This document shows, piece after piece, positions 1 to 9,284 of a stretch of DNA of 64,000 nucleotides (position 1 is its first letter; every line of letters begins with the position of its first letter). Source of the stretch: an uncultured Rhodospirillales bacterium. Its GTDB lineage: Bacteria > Pseudomonadota > Alphaproteobacteria > ATCC43930 > CGMCC-115725. Location of the stretch: NCBI GenBank assembly GCA_903828515.1, contig CAIKMD010000002.1, positions 186,001 to 250,000 on the forward strand, given 5' to 3'. The position numbers and the translations under genes are program-made. The notes beneath the pieces were generated by a model. The model was given only the letters and a program-made list of their open reading frames with translations, did no database searches and was not told the DNA's origin.

Positions 1-1349
1 ATTGGCTCGATGTCGGCGGCGTGCGCGGCGTGGTCACCACGGATATCTATTCCGAGGGTCTGCAGATCCCGATGGTGAAGTACCGCAAAGCCGGAATCGT
101 CAATGAAGACGTCGTCGACATCATCAAGATGAATTGCCGCCTACCCGAGCACGCGATGGGCGATCTGCGCGCGCAGGTCACGGCCTTGACCACCGGCGAG
201 CGGCGTTTCCTCGAACTGGTCGAACGCTACGGCCATGACGCGGTGCTTGATTCCGTCGCGGTCATCATGGATCACGCCGAAGCCGAGGCGCGCGCCAACA
301 CCGCGTCGATTCCGGACGGTGTCTATGAAGCGGAATCCTTCATGGACGATGACGGGCTCGAAATCGGCAAGCGCGTGCCGATCCGGGTCAAGGTTATCGT
401 CGAAGGCGAGACGATGACAATCGATCTGTCCGAGGTCGCGGCCCAGGTTCGCGGCTATTTCAATTCGGGCATCGCAACCGGCATCGCCTGTGCCCAGGTC
501 GCTTATAAATGCTTAACTACACCGACCTTCTATCCGATGAACGAGGGCAGCTTCCGGTCGCTGAAGGTGATCATCCCGCCCGGTCGTGCGATCAGCGCCG
601 TGCGCCCGGCACCGCTGCAAAACTGGATGTCCTATCCAATGACGGTGATCGACACGGTGTTCAAGGCTTTGGCGCCGGCCATCCCCGATCGCGTCATCGC
701 CGGCCATCACGCGGATCTGGTGATCGGACAGCTTCACGGCATCACTGCCGACGGCACGTTTTGGGTGACCCATGTCGGCCCTGTGGGCGGCGGCTGGGGC
801 GCGAAATCGTCGGAGGACGGTATTTCGGTCACGGTCTGCATTAATGACGGCGACACCCACAACACGCCGTCGGAGCAGCTCGAAAGCAAATTCCCGGTTC
901 TGGTCGAGCGCTACGAGATGCGCGCCGATAGCGGCGGGCCGGGAAGGCAGCGCGGCGGGCTCGGGGCCGATTTCGTCATCCAGGCACTGTCGCCGATGAA
1001 CGTGAACACCAAAATCGAGCGCAAATATTGCCCGCCTTGGGGCCTCGACAATGGCAATGACGCGGCCGGCAATTCGCTTGAGGTGCGCATCGACGGAAAA
1101 TGGCGCGACGATCTCCCCAACGCCAAGCTTTTGGCGATGCGGATGAAGGCGGGCGACGCCTTCATGATCCGCTCGGGCGGCGGCGGCGGCTTCGGCGATC
1201 CGAAGACCCGCGATGCCGCGCGGGTGGCCCATGACGTGATCGAGGGTTATGTTTCGCCGGAAGCGGCGGCCGATCGCTATGGCGTTGTGGTCGATGCAAA
1301 GACCGGCGCGATCGACGAAAAAGCGACACAAAAACTGAGGGGCAAGTGA
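1..1349 (+). CDS. Hydantoinase B/oxoprolinase family protein, C-terminal part
   Basis: The reading frame is open from base 3 at the window edge, so the N-terminus lies outside; about 448 residues of a protein usually near 550 are visible. The C-terminal family signature is clear: a PGRQRGGLG segment, then SGGGGGFGDP followed by a region of the AARVAHDVIEGYVSPEAA type. Family members form the B subunit of ATP-dependent N-methylhydantoinase, acetone or acetophenone carboxylase, or 5-oxoprolinase systems, usually beside an A subunit, which here would lie upstream. The stop is one base before the ATG of the next gene, so the two are probably co-transcribed. The substrate cannot be told from the sequence. 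Confidence 0.88.
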   Translation, partial: WLDVGGVRGVVTTDIYSEGLQIPMVKYRKAGIVNEDVVDIIKMNCRLPEHAMGDLRAQVTALTTGERRFLELVERYGHDAVLDSVAVIMDHAEAEARANTASIPDGVYEAESFMDDDGLEIGKRVPIRVKVIVEGETMTIDLSEVAAQVRGYFNSGIATGIACAQVAYKCLTTPTFYPMNEGSFRSLKVIIPPGRAISAVRPAPLQNWMSYPMTVIDTVFKALAPAIPDRVIAGHHADLVIGQLHGITADGTFWVTHVGPVGGGWGAKSSEDGISVTVCINDGDTHNTPSEQLESKFPVLVERYEMRADSGGPGRQRGGLGADFVIQALSPMNVNTKIERKYCPPWGLDNGNDAAGNSLEVRIDGKWRDDLPNAKLLAMRMKAGDAFMIRSGGGGGFGDPKTRDAARVAHDVIEGYVSPEAAADRYGVVVDAKTGAIDEKATQKLRGK

Positions 1350-1350
1350 G

Positions 1351-2247
1351 ATGACCAGCTATCGCCTGTTAAGCTACCAATCGCCGAATGGCCCACGCGC
1401 CGGGCTTCTCGTCGGCGACACCGTCCATGATGTGCCGGGTTATGCGAGCGTGCTCGCGGCTCTCGAAGATTGGGCCAAGGCCAAGCCAGCGATCGAGAAG
1501 GCGGCCGAGGCAGCAGTCGGCAAACCCGGCAAGAAATTGTCGGAGGTCAAGCTGCTGGCGCCGGTGCTCTATCCGCCGACGATCTATTGCGCGGGCGCCA
1601 ACTACTCCGATCACATGGCCAACATGGCCAAGGTTCAGAACATTCCCGTCGAGCCCGATCCGCACGATCTCGGCCTTCATCCCTGGCACTTCATCAAAGT
1701 GTCGCGTTGCGCGGTTGCCACGGGCAACGATGTCGAACTGTGTTGCGAGAAGCTCGATTGGGAGGCCGAACTCGGCCTCGTCATCGGGACCAAGATGAAG
1801 AACGTGCCGATCGACAAGGTACTCGATCATGTCGCTTTCTACACGATCGGCAACGATCTTTCGGCGCGCGACCTGACGGCACGGCCGCATATCGCGTTCC
1901 AGTCGCCGTTCAAATACGACTGGATCGGTCAGAAAGTGTTCGACGGCGCGTGCCCGATGGGCCCGTGGTTGGTACCGGCCGCCGAAATCGGTGATCCGCA
2001 GAAACTGGCGATCAAGCTCTGGGTCAACGGCGAGCTGAAGCAGGATTCGAACACCGCCAAAATGATCTTCACCGCGGCGGAACAGCTCGTGCGCCTCTCC
2101 TCACGGATCACGCTCTATCCGGGGGACGTCGTGCTGACCGGCACGCCCTCAGGCGTGGGCGCCGAAACCGGCGTGTTCCTGAAACGCGGCGACACGATGA
2201 AAATCACGATCGAAAAGATCGGCGATCTGGTGAACAAGATCGTTTAG
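1351..2247 (+). CDS. Fumarylacetoacetate hydrolase family protein (FAH fold)
   Basis: A 298-residue protein with the FAH catalytic fold in its C-terminal two thirds. The metal-binding E-x-E lies in WEAELGLVIG (about residues 131-140), followed by GNDLSARDLT (about 168) and GTPSGVG (about 265), so the ligand set looks intact. The family includes fumarylacetoacetases, acylpyruvases, oxaloacetate decarboxylases and 2-hydroxydienoate hydratases. The gene starts two bases after the hydantoinase B stop, and a strong terminator follows it, so it ends this operon. It is one of four FAH-fold genes in the window. The substrate is unknown; a role in hydrolysing a C-C bond of a ring-cleavage or hydantoin-derived acid is inference. 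Confidence 0.88.
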   Translation: MTSYRLLSYQSPNGPRAGLLVGDTVHDVPGYASVLAALEDWAKAKPAIEKAAEAAVGKPGKKLSEVKLLAPVLYPPTIYCAGANYSDHMANMAKVQNIPVEPDPHDLGLHPWHFIKVSRCAVATGNDVELCCEKLDWEAELGLVIGTKMKNVPIDKVLDHVAFYTIGNDLSARDLTARPHIAFQSPFKYDWIGQKVFDGACPMGPWLVPAAEIGDPQKLAIKLWVNGELKQDSNTAKMIFTAAEQLVRLSSRITLYPGDVVLTGTPSGVGAETGVFLKRGDTMKITIEKIGDLVNKIV

Positions 2248-2268
2248 ACCGCGCGGCTCCAAAATGAG

Positions 2269-2306
2269 AAAGGGCGTTGTCCAACCCAATGGACAACGCC
2301 CTTTTT
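2269..2306. terminator. Bidirectional rho-independent terminator
   Basis: A perfect stem, AAAGGGCGTTGTCC with GGACAACGCCCTTT, and an 8-base loop. A T-run follows on the plus strand and a weaker T-rich tail on the minus strand. It sits between the convergent FAH-fold gene and thiamine-diphosphate enzyme gene and can serve both. Confidence 0.9.
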
Positions 2307-2326
2307 AGTCAGTCTTTTCGGTTCGA

Positions 2327-4093
2327 TCAGTCCGTATGGCCGAGGCGCGGCAGCCAGACCGCGATGACGGCGGGCTTGCCGGCGCGGATCTGGGCGAGGC
2401 CGCGCTTTAGGGCAGGGCCGACTTCGGCCGGGTCGCGCACGTTCTCGCCGTAGGCGCCGCAGGCTTCGGCTTCCTTGGCGAAATCGATCGGCGGATCGAA
2501 ATAGCCGCCCGGATAGTCGGCCTTCTTCGCGAACGAATCCGGGTACTTGTCGGAAACGGCCAAGGTTCCCGTGCTGTAGCTGCGGTTGACGTAAACGACC
2601 GCCATGAACGGCTTGCCGTGATGCGCCGCCGCCCAAAGGGCGGGGCCCGGCGTCCCGAACATGTAGAAGCCGTCGCCGCAAGCGGCGATGATGTCGCGAT
2701 CGGGCGCCGCGAATTTCGCGCCGAGCGCCGCACCGGGGGTCCAGCCGCCGCTCGAGCCGTTCTGCTTGAAGTAGGAGCGCGGCCGTGAGATGTGGAGGTA
2801 GTCGCGAAGCCGGGGCGTGGCGAGCGTTTCGTCGAACACGATGCAATTGTCGTCGAGCACCTGGCCGAGCTGATAGCTGACCCAGAGCGGATCGATCGGG
2901 GTCTTGGTCGAGCGCGACTTCGCGTCCGCCTCGAGCTTCGCCCAGGTCTCGCGTGACTGCTTCGCCCAGCGTTCGCTGCGGTCGGCCGCATTCTTCTTGT
3001 CGCCGTCGGTCATGCGGCTCTTGAGCTCGGCGATGAGCGCTTTCATGCCCAGCATCGGATCGGAGGTCAGGCGAATATTGGCGCTGAAGTCATAGTTCGG
3101 AATCCGTCCACGGATCGGATCGTGGTCGATCGCCGCGATATAGGCGTTGGGGCTCGGCTCGTTCATGCCGGGCAGCCACGGCACCTCGGCCTCGAACGTG
3201 ATGACCATATCGGCGTCGCGCAGCAGCATTTGATTGCGCTGATAGAGCGGATGCTTCATCGAGATCGAGAGGTAGCCGCCGTGGCCGCTGGCAACCACCG
3301 GAATGCCGGCGAGCTCGCACAACTCGGTCAGGACCGGCACGGACTTGTCGTTGCGGCCCGAGGCGAGGGCAACCACCATCGGGTTCTTCGCCTTCAACAG
3401 GTGGTCGACGATCTCCTTGATGCCTTCGGGATCAGGCGCGGCGGGCCGCGCGACGCCGAGCTGGGCCACCGTCGGATAGCGCGTGCCGTTGAGCGGCAAC
3501 AGCGCGATCTCCTGCGGGAAGCTCATATAGACCGGCCCGGCCGGCTCGCTGGTCGCGACCTGGATCGCTCGGCTGACCATGAGGCCGGGGTTATCCTGAT
3601 ACTCGAGCCGCTTGTCCCATTTCACATATTGCCGAACGATGCTGTTCTGGTCCCATTGCTGCTGCGACCAGAGATGCGCGCCGTTGCGCGCGCCGCGCAT
3701 CGAGCCGGGATAGGCCGTTGGCGGTGCGCCGGCGGTCATGATCACGGGGAGGCCCGAGCGCCAGGCGGTATGGACGGCGCCACCGTAATGCTGCGTGCCG
3801 CAATCGACGTGGCAGGCCGTGGCCGCCGGCCGGCCGCTGACGGCGGCGAAGCCGAGCGCTGCGTTGAGGCTGACATGCTCGAGCGGCACGGTGATCAGGT
3901 TCATGGTCTTGCGACCCTGCGCCTTCGCCTTGGCGGTGGCTTCCTGATAGAAGCCGATCTCGCTGCCGGAGGTGAAGAAAAGGTGGTCGACGCCGCCCGC
4001 CGTCATCGCGCCCACAACCGCGTCGGCGACATCCCCTGCCGGTGCCTCGGTCCACTCGTTGGGACCCTTTGTCGTGATATTGCCGTCGGCCAT
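2327..4093 (-). CDS. Thiamine-diphosphate-dependent enzyme (acetolactate synthase/benzoylformate decarboxylase type)
   Basis: About 588 residues, with the usual Pyr - central - PP domain order of large ThDP decarboxylases and synthases. The N-terminal region has FFTSGSEIGFY, which places a conserved Glu where the cofactor-activating Glu normally lies. The PP domain has the ThDP-Mg motif, with GDG near residue 469 and an Asn about 28 residues later (VVYVN). The open frame extends upstream to 4207, but the ATG at 4093 is preceded by GGGAGG at good spacing and begins a typical N-terminus. It is divergent from the substrate-binding-protein array, sharing a 167-base intergenic region. The substrate is unknown: a 2-oxo acid decarboxylase or a C-C lyase are both possible. 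Confidence 0.87.
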   Translation of the reverse strand: MADGNITTKGPNEWTEAPAGDVADAVVGAMTAGGVDHLFFTSGSEIGFYQEATAKAKAQGRKTMNLITVPLEHVSLNAALGFAAVSGRPAATACHVDCGTQHYGGAVHTAWRSGLPVIMTAGAPPTAYPGSMRGARNGAHLWSQQQWDQNSIVRQYVKWDKRLEYQDNPGLMVSRAIQVATSEPAGPVYMSFPQEIALLPLNGTRYPTVAQLGVARPAAPDPEGIKEIVDHLLKAKNPMVVALASGRNDKSVPVLTELCELAGIPVVASGHGGYLSISMKHPLYQRNQMLLRDADMVITFEAEVPWLPGMNEPSPNAYIAAIDHDPIRGRIPNYDFSANIRLTSDPMLGMKALIAELKSRMTDGDKKNAADRSERWAKQSRETWAKLEADAKSRSTKTPIDPLWVSYQLGQVLDDNCIVFDETLATPRLRDYLHISRPRSYFKQNGSSGGWTPGAALGAKFAAPDRDIIAACGDGFYMFGTPGPALWAAAHHGKPFMAVVYVNRSYSTGTLAVSDKYPDSFAKKADYPGGYFDPPIDFAKEAEACGAYGENVRDPAEVGPALKRGLAQIRAGKPAVIAVWLPRLGHTD

Positions 4094-4260
4094 TTTGTCC
4101 TCCCAAAAATCCCTAAAACTGGTTGATTTCCGGGAGATTGCGGCAAAGGAAGGGGTTATGCAAGGGCGAACCGACTCGCCCCTGAGAGTGCGATTGATTG
4201 TGGGCAAGAGCTACCCAAAATCGGCTAAGATCGGGAAAACGGGCAAAGGGGGGATATGCC

Positions 4261-5286
4261 ATGATCGACCGGTTCCGGGGAAATTTCGCGCGTTACTGCG
4301 TTGCCGCTGCTTTGGCAGGTGCCGTCGCCGGCACCGCACTGCCGGCGTGGGCGGCGAGCGAGCAGACCTCGCTGGCGATCCCGGCTTACGTCGTCCTGTT
4401 CCTCCCCGAATACGTCGCCGAGGATCAGCATCTCTGGGAGAGCCAGGACCTCGATGTGAAGGTGACGTTCATCGCCGGCGTCGGCGCGATGAACGCGGTC
4501 ATTTCGGGCTCGACCGATTTCTCGCTGTCTTCGGGCGGTTCGCTGACCCGCGCGGCGTCGCACGGGCAGATGCTGCTGGCGATCGCCAACATGAACAACC
4601 GCAACGGCCAGAACATCGTTTTCCGTAAGGACGAGGCAGATGCCGCGCATTTCGATCCGAAGGCATCGCTCGCCGAGCGCGCGAAAATTCTCAAGGGCAA
4701 GACCATCGGCATCGATGCGGTCCAGTCCGTGGTTCATTCGATCGTCCGCGTGGTTGCCAAGGAGGCAGGGCTCGATCCGGATTCGGTGACGGTCGCGCCG
4801 ATGCAGCCGGCGGATACGCTTAGCGCTTTCGCCCGCCATGCGATCGACGGTTTTGCCGGCGGTCCGCCCTGGACGCAACAGGTGCTGACCGAAGGCACCG
4901 CGGTCCTGGTGGCGGATGGCGGCAAGGGCGAGCCGACGCAATACAATCCGATCGGCTCGGTCATGCTGGTGACGCAGCCGCAATTTTGCGTTCAGCACCG
5001 TTCGATTTGCGTGAAGATGGGTCACGCGATGGTGCTCGCCGACAATTTCATGCACGACCATCCGCAAGAGACGTTGGCGATCCTCAAGAAGCGCTATCAG
5101 ACTGTCGACGACAAGGTTCTGAAGGCATCGTATGACGCCGTGATGGAGATGACGCCGAATCCGCCGGTGCCCGACGCGGTTCAGCTCGCGAATGCCGAGA
5201 ACATGAATGTCGCTGCCGGCTTCATGAAGCCCGAGGAAAAGCTCAAATCCTACGATGCGCTGTTCACCACGGAGTTCGCGAAATGA
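4261..5286 (+). CDS. ABC-type substrate-binding protein, NMT1/SsuA-like, array member 1
   Basis: A 341-residue exported protein with a 31-residue signal peptide ending LPAWA. The frame is open further upstream (from 4198), but the ATG at 4261 follows AAAGGGGGGA and starts the signal peptide. The body follows the type II periplasmic binding fold of nitrate/sulfonate/thiamine-precursor receptors. Cysteines 243 and 250 (QFC...SICVKMG) form the conserved pair. The loop after the PPW motif reads GEPTQYNPIGS, unlike both other array types, so it may bind a distinct ligand. First gene of the array and probably nearest the promoter; its stop overlaps the next start by 4 bases. Confidence 0.9.
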   Translation: MIDRFRGNFARYCVAAALAGAVAGTALPAWAASEQTSLAIPAYVVLFLPEYVAEDQHLWESQDLDVKVTFIAGVGAMNAVISGSTDFSLSSGGSLTRAASHGQMLLAIANMNNRNGQNIVFRKDEADAAHFDPKASLAERAKILKGKTIGIDAVQSVVHSIVRVVAKEAGLDPDSVTVAPMQPADTLSAFARHAIDGFAGGPPWTQQVLTEGTAVLVADGGKGEPTQYNPIGSVMLVTQPQFCVQHRSICVKMGHAMVLADNFMHDHPQETLAILKKRYQTVDDKVLKASYDAVMEMTPNPPVPDAVQLANAENMNVAAGFMKPEEKLKSYDALFTTEFAK

Positions 5287-6278
5287 GGCATCGCGTCCTT
5301 GTCGGCGCGGTCGCTGTCTCACTGTTTTTTGCCGGATATGCGCGGGCGGAAAACCCAAAGGTCAAGCTGGCGATCCCGTCACCGATCGTCAATTTCGGCG
5401 CCGAGTTCATCGCCGAAGACATGTTTTACAAGGATCTGGGTCTCGACGTGACCTCGATGGAGATTGCCGGCGTCGGCGCGATGAACGCCGTGATCTCGGG
5501 GTCGATCGATTTTTCATTTTCGTCCGGCGGATCCCTGACTCGGGCCGCCGCGCGCGGACAACGATTGCTGGCCATCGCGACGATGAACAGCGAATCCGGC
5601 GAGTTCGCGGCGATCCGCAAGGACATTGCCGACGCGGCGCATTTCGATCCGAAAGCCCCCATCGCGGTGCGCGCGCAAATCCTGAAAGGACATTCGTTCG
5701 GCATTGGCGGTGTTGCGACCATCGGCGATGCATTTCTGCGCGTCGTCGCGCTGGCGGGCAAAGTCGACACCAACGACATCGTGTTCTCGGCGCTTCAGCC
5801 GCCCGACATCCTTGCCGCGATGAAGCGCAAGGCGCTCGACGGGTTTTCGCTCGGCTCACCCTGGGCGCAGCAGGTGGAGGAAGACGGGAGCGCCATCATC
5901 ATTGCCAACGGGGTCGACGGCGATCCGCCCGGCTATAGCCCCAGCGCCTCGGCATTGCTGGTCACTCGTCCGCAGTTCTGCGCCGAGAAACGCGACATCT
6001 GCGTGAAGATGGGTCACGCGATGGCGCTGGCGGCGGATTTCATGCACCAGCACACGGCCGAATCCCTGGCGATCCTCAAAAAACATTTCGGGACGATCGA
6101 CGACAAGGTGCTCGCGCGCGCTTTCGCCTCGGTGGTGAAGATGACGCCGCAACCGCCGGCGCCGACCGAAATCCAGCTTCGGAACAACGACAAAATGAAT
6201 CGCGATGCCGGCTTCATCAAGCCGGATGAGATGCTGGTTTCTTATGACGGGCTGTACACGGCCGAGTTCGCGAAATGA
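5283..6278 (+). CDS. ABC-type substrate-binding protein, array member 2
   Basis: 331 residues; signal peptide of about 22 residues (ending GYARA). It starts inside the previous stop codon (ATGA), which implies translational coupling. Cysteines 233 and 240. The lobe-2 loop reads GDPPGYSPSAS, shared almost exactly with member 3; together with similarity over the whole length this marks members 2 and 3 as the most recent duplication in the array. The usual PPW motif is SPW here. No lipobox, so a soluble periplasmic receptor is expected. Ligand unknown. Confidence 0.9.
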   Translation: MRHRVLVGAVAVSLFFAGYARAENPKVKLAIPSPIVNFGAEFIAEDMFYKDLGLDVTSMEIAGVGAMNAVISGSIDFSFSSGGSLTRAAARGQRLLAIATMNSESGEFAAIRKDIADAAHFDPKAPIAVRAQILKGHSFGIGGVATIGDAFLRVVALAGKVDTNDIVFSALQPPDILAAMKRKALDGFSLGSPWAQQVEEDGSAIIIANGVDGDPPGYSPSASALLVTRPQFCAEKRDICVKMGHAMALAADFMHQHTAESLAILKKHFGTIDDKVLARAFASVVKMTPQPPAPTEIQLRNNDKMNRDAGFIKPDEMLVSYDGLYTAEFAK

Positions 6279-7273
6279 GGTCAGTGCTCATTGCCGCCGG
6301 TTGTTTCGTGGCGCTGGGCTGCGCCGTCATGCCGGCGTCGGCGGGGATGGAACAAGCGAAGGTCGCGCTTCCGTCACCGATCATCAGCTTCGCGGCGGAG
6401 TACATCGCCGAGGCCATGTTCTTCAAGGCCCAGGAACTCGACGTCACCGCGATGGATATCGCGGGCATCGGCTCGATCAACTCGGTGATTTCGGGATCGA
6501 TGGATTTTGCCTTTTCGACCGGAAGCTCGATGACTCGCGCGGCAGCCAAGGGGCAGCGTCTGCTCGCCATCGCGACGCTGAGTACCGAGCCGGGCGAATT
6601 CGCGGTGGTTCGCAAGGACATTGCCGATGCAATGCATTTCGATCCCAAGGCGCCACTCGCGGTGCGCGCGCAGCTCCTCAAGGGCCATTCCTTCGGGGTC
6701 GGCGGGATCGGCACGATCGGCGATGCTTTCCTGCGCGTCTTTGCCAAGGCGGGCGGCGTCGATCCGAAGGATTTCGTCGTCGCCGGGCTGCAACCGCCGG
6801 AAATCCTCGCCGCGATGAGCCGCAAGGCGATCGACGGCTTCGCGCTCGGCCCGCCCTGGGCACAGCAAGTAACGCTTGACGGCACCGGCGTGGTGATCGC
6901 GAGTGGCGTCGATGGCGATCCGCCGGGTTATTCGCCGGCAGCTTCGGCGCTGTTGGTGACGCGGCCTGAGCTTTGCGCGCAGCATCGCTCGATCTGCGTG
7001 AAGATGGGCCACAGCATGACGCTCGCCACCCATTACATCCACGAGCATCCGAAAGAATCGATCGCGATCCTCGCCAAGCGCTTTCCGAACATCGAGCCGC
7101 GCGTTCTCGAAAGCGCCTTTGCGGTGGTGACGAAAACGACGCCGGTGCCGCCCGCGCCTTCGACGCTGCAGTTCCAGAACGGCGACAAGATCAATCTCGA
7201 TGCGGGCTTCATCAAAGCCGATGAAGTCTTGCCCTCTTATGACGGCCTCTTCACCACGGAGTTCGCGCAATGA
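6275..7273 (+). CDS. ABC-type substrate-binding protein, array member 3
   Basis: 332 residues, signal peptide ending MPASA near residue 23; a Cys in the hydrophobic core (ALGC) does not fit a lipobox well, so signal peptidase I cleavage is preferred. ATGA overlap with member 2. Cysteines 234 and 241. It shares GDPPGYSP, the HSFG segment and TIGDAFLRV with member 2. The SGSxDF segment reads SGSMDFAFSTGSSMTRAA, with ST in place of the SS seen in most members, a small change in a region that in this fold lines the ligand cleft. Confidence 0.9.
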   Translation: MRSVLIAAGCFVALGCAVMPASAGMEQAKVALPSPIISFAAEYIAEAMFFKAQELDVTAMDIAGIGSINSVISGSMDFAFSTGSSMTRAAAKGQRLLAIATLSTEPGEFAVVRKDIADAMHFDPKAPLAVRAQLLKGHSFGVGGIGTIGDAFLRVFAKAGGVDPKDFVVAGLQPPEILAAMSRKAIDGFALGPPWAQQVTLDGTGVVIASGVDGDPPGYSPAASALLVTRPELCAQHRSICVKMGHSMTLATHYIHEHPKESIAILAKRFPNIEPRVLESAFAVVTKTTPVPPAPSTLQFQNGDKINLDAGFIKADEVLPSYDGLFTTEFAQ

Positions 7274-8274
7274 GTTTGTCTCGACTGGCCGTTTTCGGGC
7301 TTGGGTTGTTGGCGCTTGGTTTTGTGCCACAAGCGCGTGCCGAGACCGAACACGCGACGATGGCGCTGCCGGCGCCGGTTGTGTTGTTCATGTCGGTCTT
7401 CGTGGCGGAGGATTATTTCTGGCCCAAAGAAGGGCTCGACATCAAAATCATCTATCTGCCTGGCGTGGCGTCGATGAACGCGGTCATCGCGGGCTCGGCC
7501 GAATTCTCGCTGTCGTCGGGTGGATCGCTCACCCGCGCCGCGGCGCACGGGCAACGTCTGCTGGCGATTGCCAACCTCAATCAGCGCTCGGGACAGTTCA
7601 TCACCATCCGCAAGGATCTCGCCGAGGCGGCGCATTTCAATCCCGCCGCGTCCTTTGCCGAACGCGCGAAGATCCTGAAAGGCCGGATCATTGCCACGGG
7701 TGGCCTTGGCTCAGCCGCTGACGCGATGATCCGCGTCGCCCTGACCCGGGCCGGGCTCGATTCGGAAAAGGATGCGACGGTCGCGCCGATGCAGCCCCCC
7801 GACATCATGGCAGCTTTTGTCCGCCATTCGATCGATGGGTTTTCGCTGGGCCCCCCGTTCGCGCAGCAAGCGGTTCACGACGGCAATGGCGTGATCGTAC
7901 TCGATGGCACGGCCGACGATCCGCCTGGCTTTGCGCCGGTGGCGTCGTCGATCGTTGTCACCCAGCCGTCGATCTGCGCCCAGCGCAAATCGCTCTGTGA
8001 GAAGATGGGGCATTCGCTCACCGAGGCGAGCCAATTCATTCATGATCATCTGCCGGAAGCGGTCGCGGTCCTGAAAAAGCGTTTCGCCACGATGGACGAG
8101 GCGGTGTTGAAGTCGGCGGCCGAAGCGGTGGTGAAGATGACCGGCACGCCGCCGTTGCTGACCGACGCGGGATTCGCCAATGGCGATCGCATGAACGCGG
8201 AAGCCGGATTCCTGAAGCCCGAGGATCAGGTCAAATCCTATGACGGACTCTACACTAACGAATATCTCCGCTGA
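7270..8274 (+). CDS. ABC-type substrate-binding protein, array member 4
   Basis: 334 residues, signal peptide of about 24 residues (ending PQARA). ATGA overlap with member 3. Cysteines 236 and 243, but the stretch between them is divergent (SICAQRKSLCEKMG), including Glu in place of the usual Val after the second Cys. The aromatic of the PPW motif is Phe (GPPFAQQ), the only member with this change, and the loop is DDPPGFAPVAS, related to members 2 and 3. Residues 60-200 resemble member 1. A short 8-base gap separates it from member 5. Confidence 0.9.
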   Translation: MSLSRLAVFGLGLLALGFVPQARAETEHATMALPAPVVLFMSVFVAEDYFWPKEGLDIKIIYLPGVASMNAVIAGSAEFSLSSGGSLTRAAAHGQRLLAIANLNQRSGQFITIRKDLAEAAHFNPAASFAERAKILKGRIIATGGLGSAADAMIRVALTRAGLDSEKDATVAPMQPPDIMAAFVRHSIDGFSLGPPFAQQAVHDGNGVIVLDGTADDPPGFAPVASSIVVTQPSICAQRKSLCEKMGHSLTEASQFIHDHLPEAVAVLKKRFATMDEAVLKSAAEAVVKMTGTPPLLTDAGFANGDRMNAEAGFLKPEDQVKSYDGLYTNEYLR

Positions 8275-8282
8275 GGAATGTA

Positions 8283-9284
8283 ATGAACCGAGTAGTAGCA
8301 AGCCTGAGTGCGGCACTGGCCGTTATTGCATTGGCCGGGCCGGCCAAGGCCCAACTCGAAAAGACCAGCGTGGCAATCCCGGCGGTGTCGTTTGCCTTTA
8401 CCGCCGATTACATCGCTGAGGATGCGCATCTCTATCAGCAGAATGGTCTGGACGTTGAGATCAAGTTCCTCGCCGGGAATGCGGGCTTCAATGCCCTGAT
8501 CGGCGGTTCGGTCGATTTCTCGTTCTCGTCGGGCACCAATCTCGATCGTGCGGCGGCGAAGGGTCAGAAGATGCTCGCCATCGCCAACATGAACAACCTG
8601 CCGGTCTGGGCGGTCGTCATCCGCAAGGACCTCGCCGAGGCCGGGCATTTCAATCCCAAGGCGCCGCTGGAAGAGCGCGCGAAACTTCTCAAGGGACGTA
8701 CCCTGGTGGTCGACGGCATCGGCTCCGCCTCGCACTCGTTCCTGCGCGTGATCGCGCGGGCGGGCGGGATTGACCCGGATTCACTGGTCGTGTCCGCTTT
8801 GCAACCCTCCGAAATGCTGGCGGCTTACGCGCGGCATCAGATCGATGGTCTTTCGCTCGGACCACCCTGGCCGCAGACGCTCGAGAATGGTGGCGACGCC
8901 GTTACCATCGCGGCGGGCATCGACGCCGATCCATCCTGGCTCACCCCGATCGGGTCGAGCACGGTGATCACGCGGCCGCAATTCTGCGTCGATCATCGCT
9001 CGGTCTGCGTGAAGATGGGGCATTCGATGGTCGCGGCGAGCGCCTTCGTTCATCAGCATCCGGCCGAATCGATTGCGATCCTGCAAAAGCGTTTCGAGAA
9101 GACCGATCCGGCGGTGGTGGCCGCGTCCTTCGAAGTGATGAAAAAGGCGATGCCGAGCCCGCCTTTGGTCGAAGCCAAGGCGTTGTCGAATGCCGATCGC
9201 ATCAATGTCGAGGCCGGGTTCATCAAGCCCGAGGAACTGCTCAAGACCTATGACGATCTGTTCACCAATGAGTTTTTGAAATGA
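8283..9284 (+). CDS. ABC-type substrate-binding protein, array member 5
   Basis: 333 residues, signal peptide ending AGPAKA near residue 23. It does not overlap member 4; a GAGGAA sequence ahead of the ATG gives it its own ribosome site. Cysteines 235 and 242. The lobe-2 loop is ADPSWLTPIGS, the first of the DPxW class seen from here to the end of the array, and the PPW motif reads GPPWPQT. In place of the usual SSGGSLTRAA it has SSGTNLDRAA, a change at the site where this fold normally contacts the ligand. Ligand unknown. Confidence 0.9.
   Translation: MNRVVASLSAALAVIALAGPAKAQLEKTSVAIPAVSFAFTADYIAEDAHLYQQNGLDVEIKFLAGNAGFNALIGGSVDFSFSSGTNLDRAAAKGQKMLAIANMNNLPVWAVVIRKDLAEAGHFNPKAPLEERAKLLKGRTLVVDGIGSASHSFLRVIARAGGIDPDSLVVSALQPSEMLAAYARHQIDGLSLGPPWPQTLENGGDAVTIAAGIDADPSWLTPIGSSTVITRPQFCVDHRSVCVKMGHSMVAASAFVHQHPAESIAILQKRFEKTDPAVVAASFEVMKKAMPSPPLVEAKALSNADRINVEAGFIKPEELLKTYDDLFTNEFLK

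Noticed and set aside
4164-4181. Small hairpin GGGCGA/TCGCCC in the leader of the receptor array
   Set aside because: Only a 6-base stem without a T-run; too weak to call an attenuator or riboswitch.
4093-4207. Longer N-terminus for the thiamine-diphosphate enzyme
   Set aside because: The extension has no family similarity, while the ATG at 4093 has a good ribosome-binding site.
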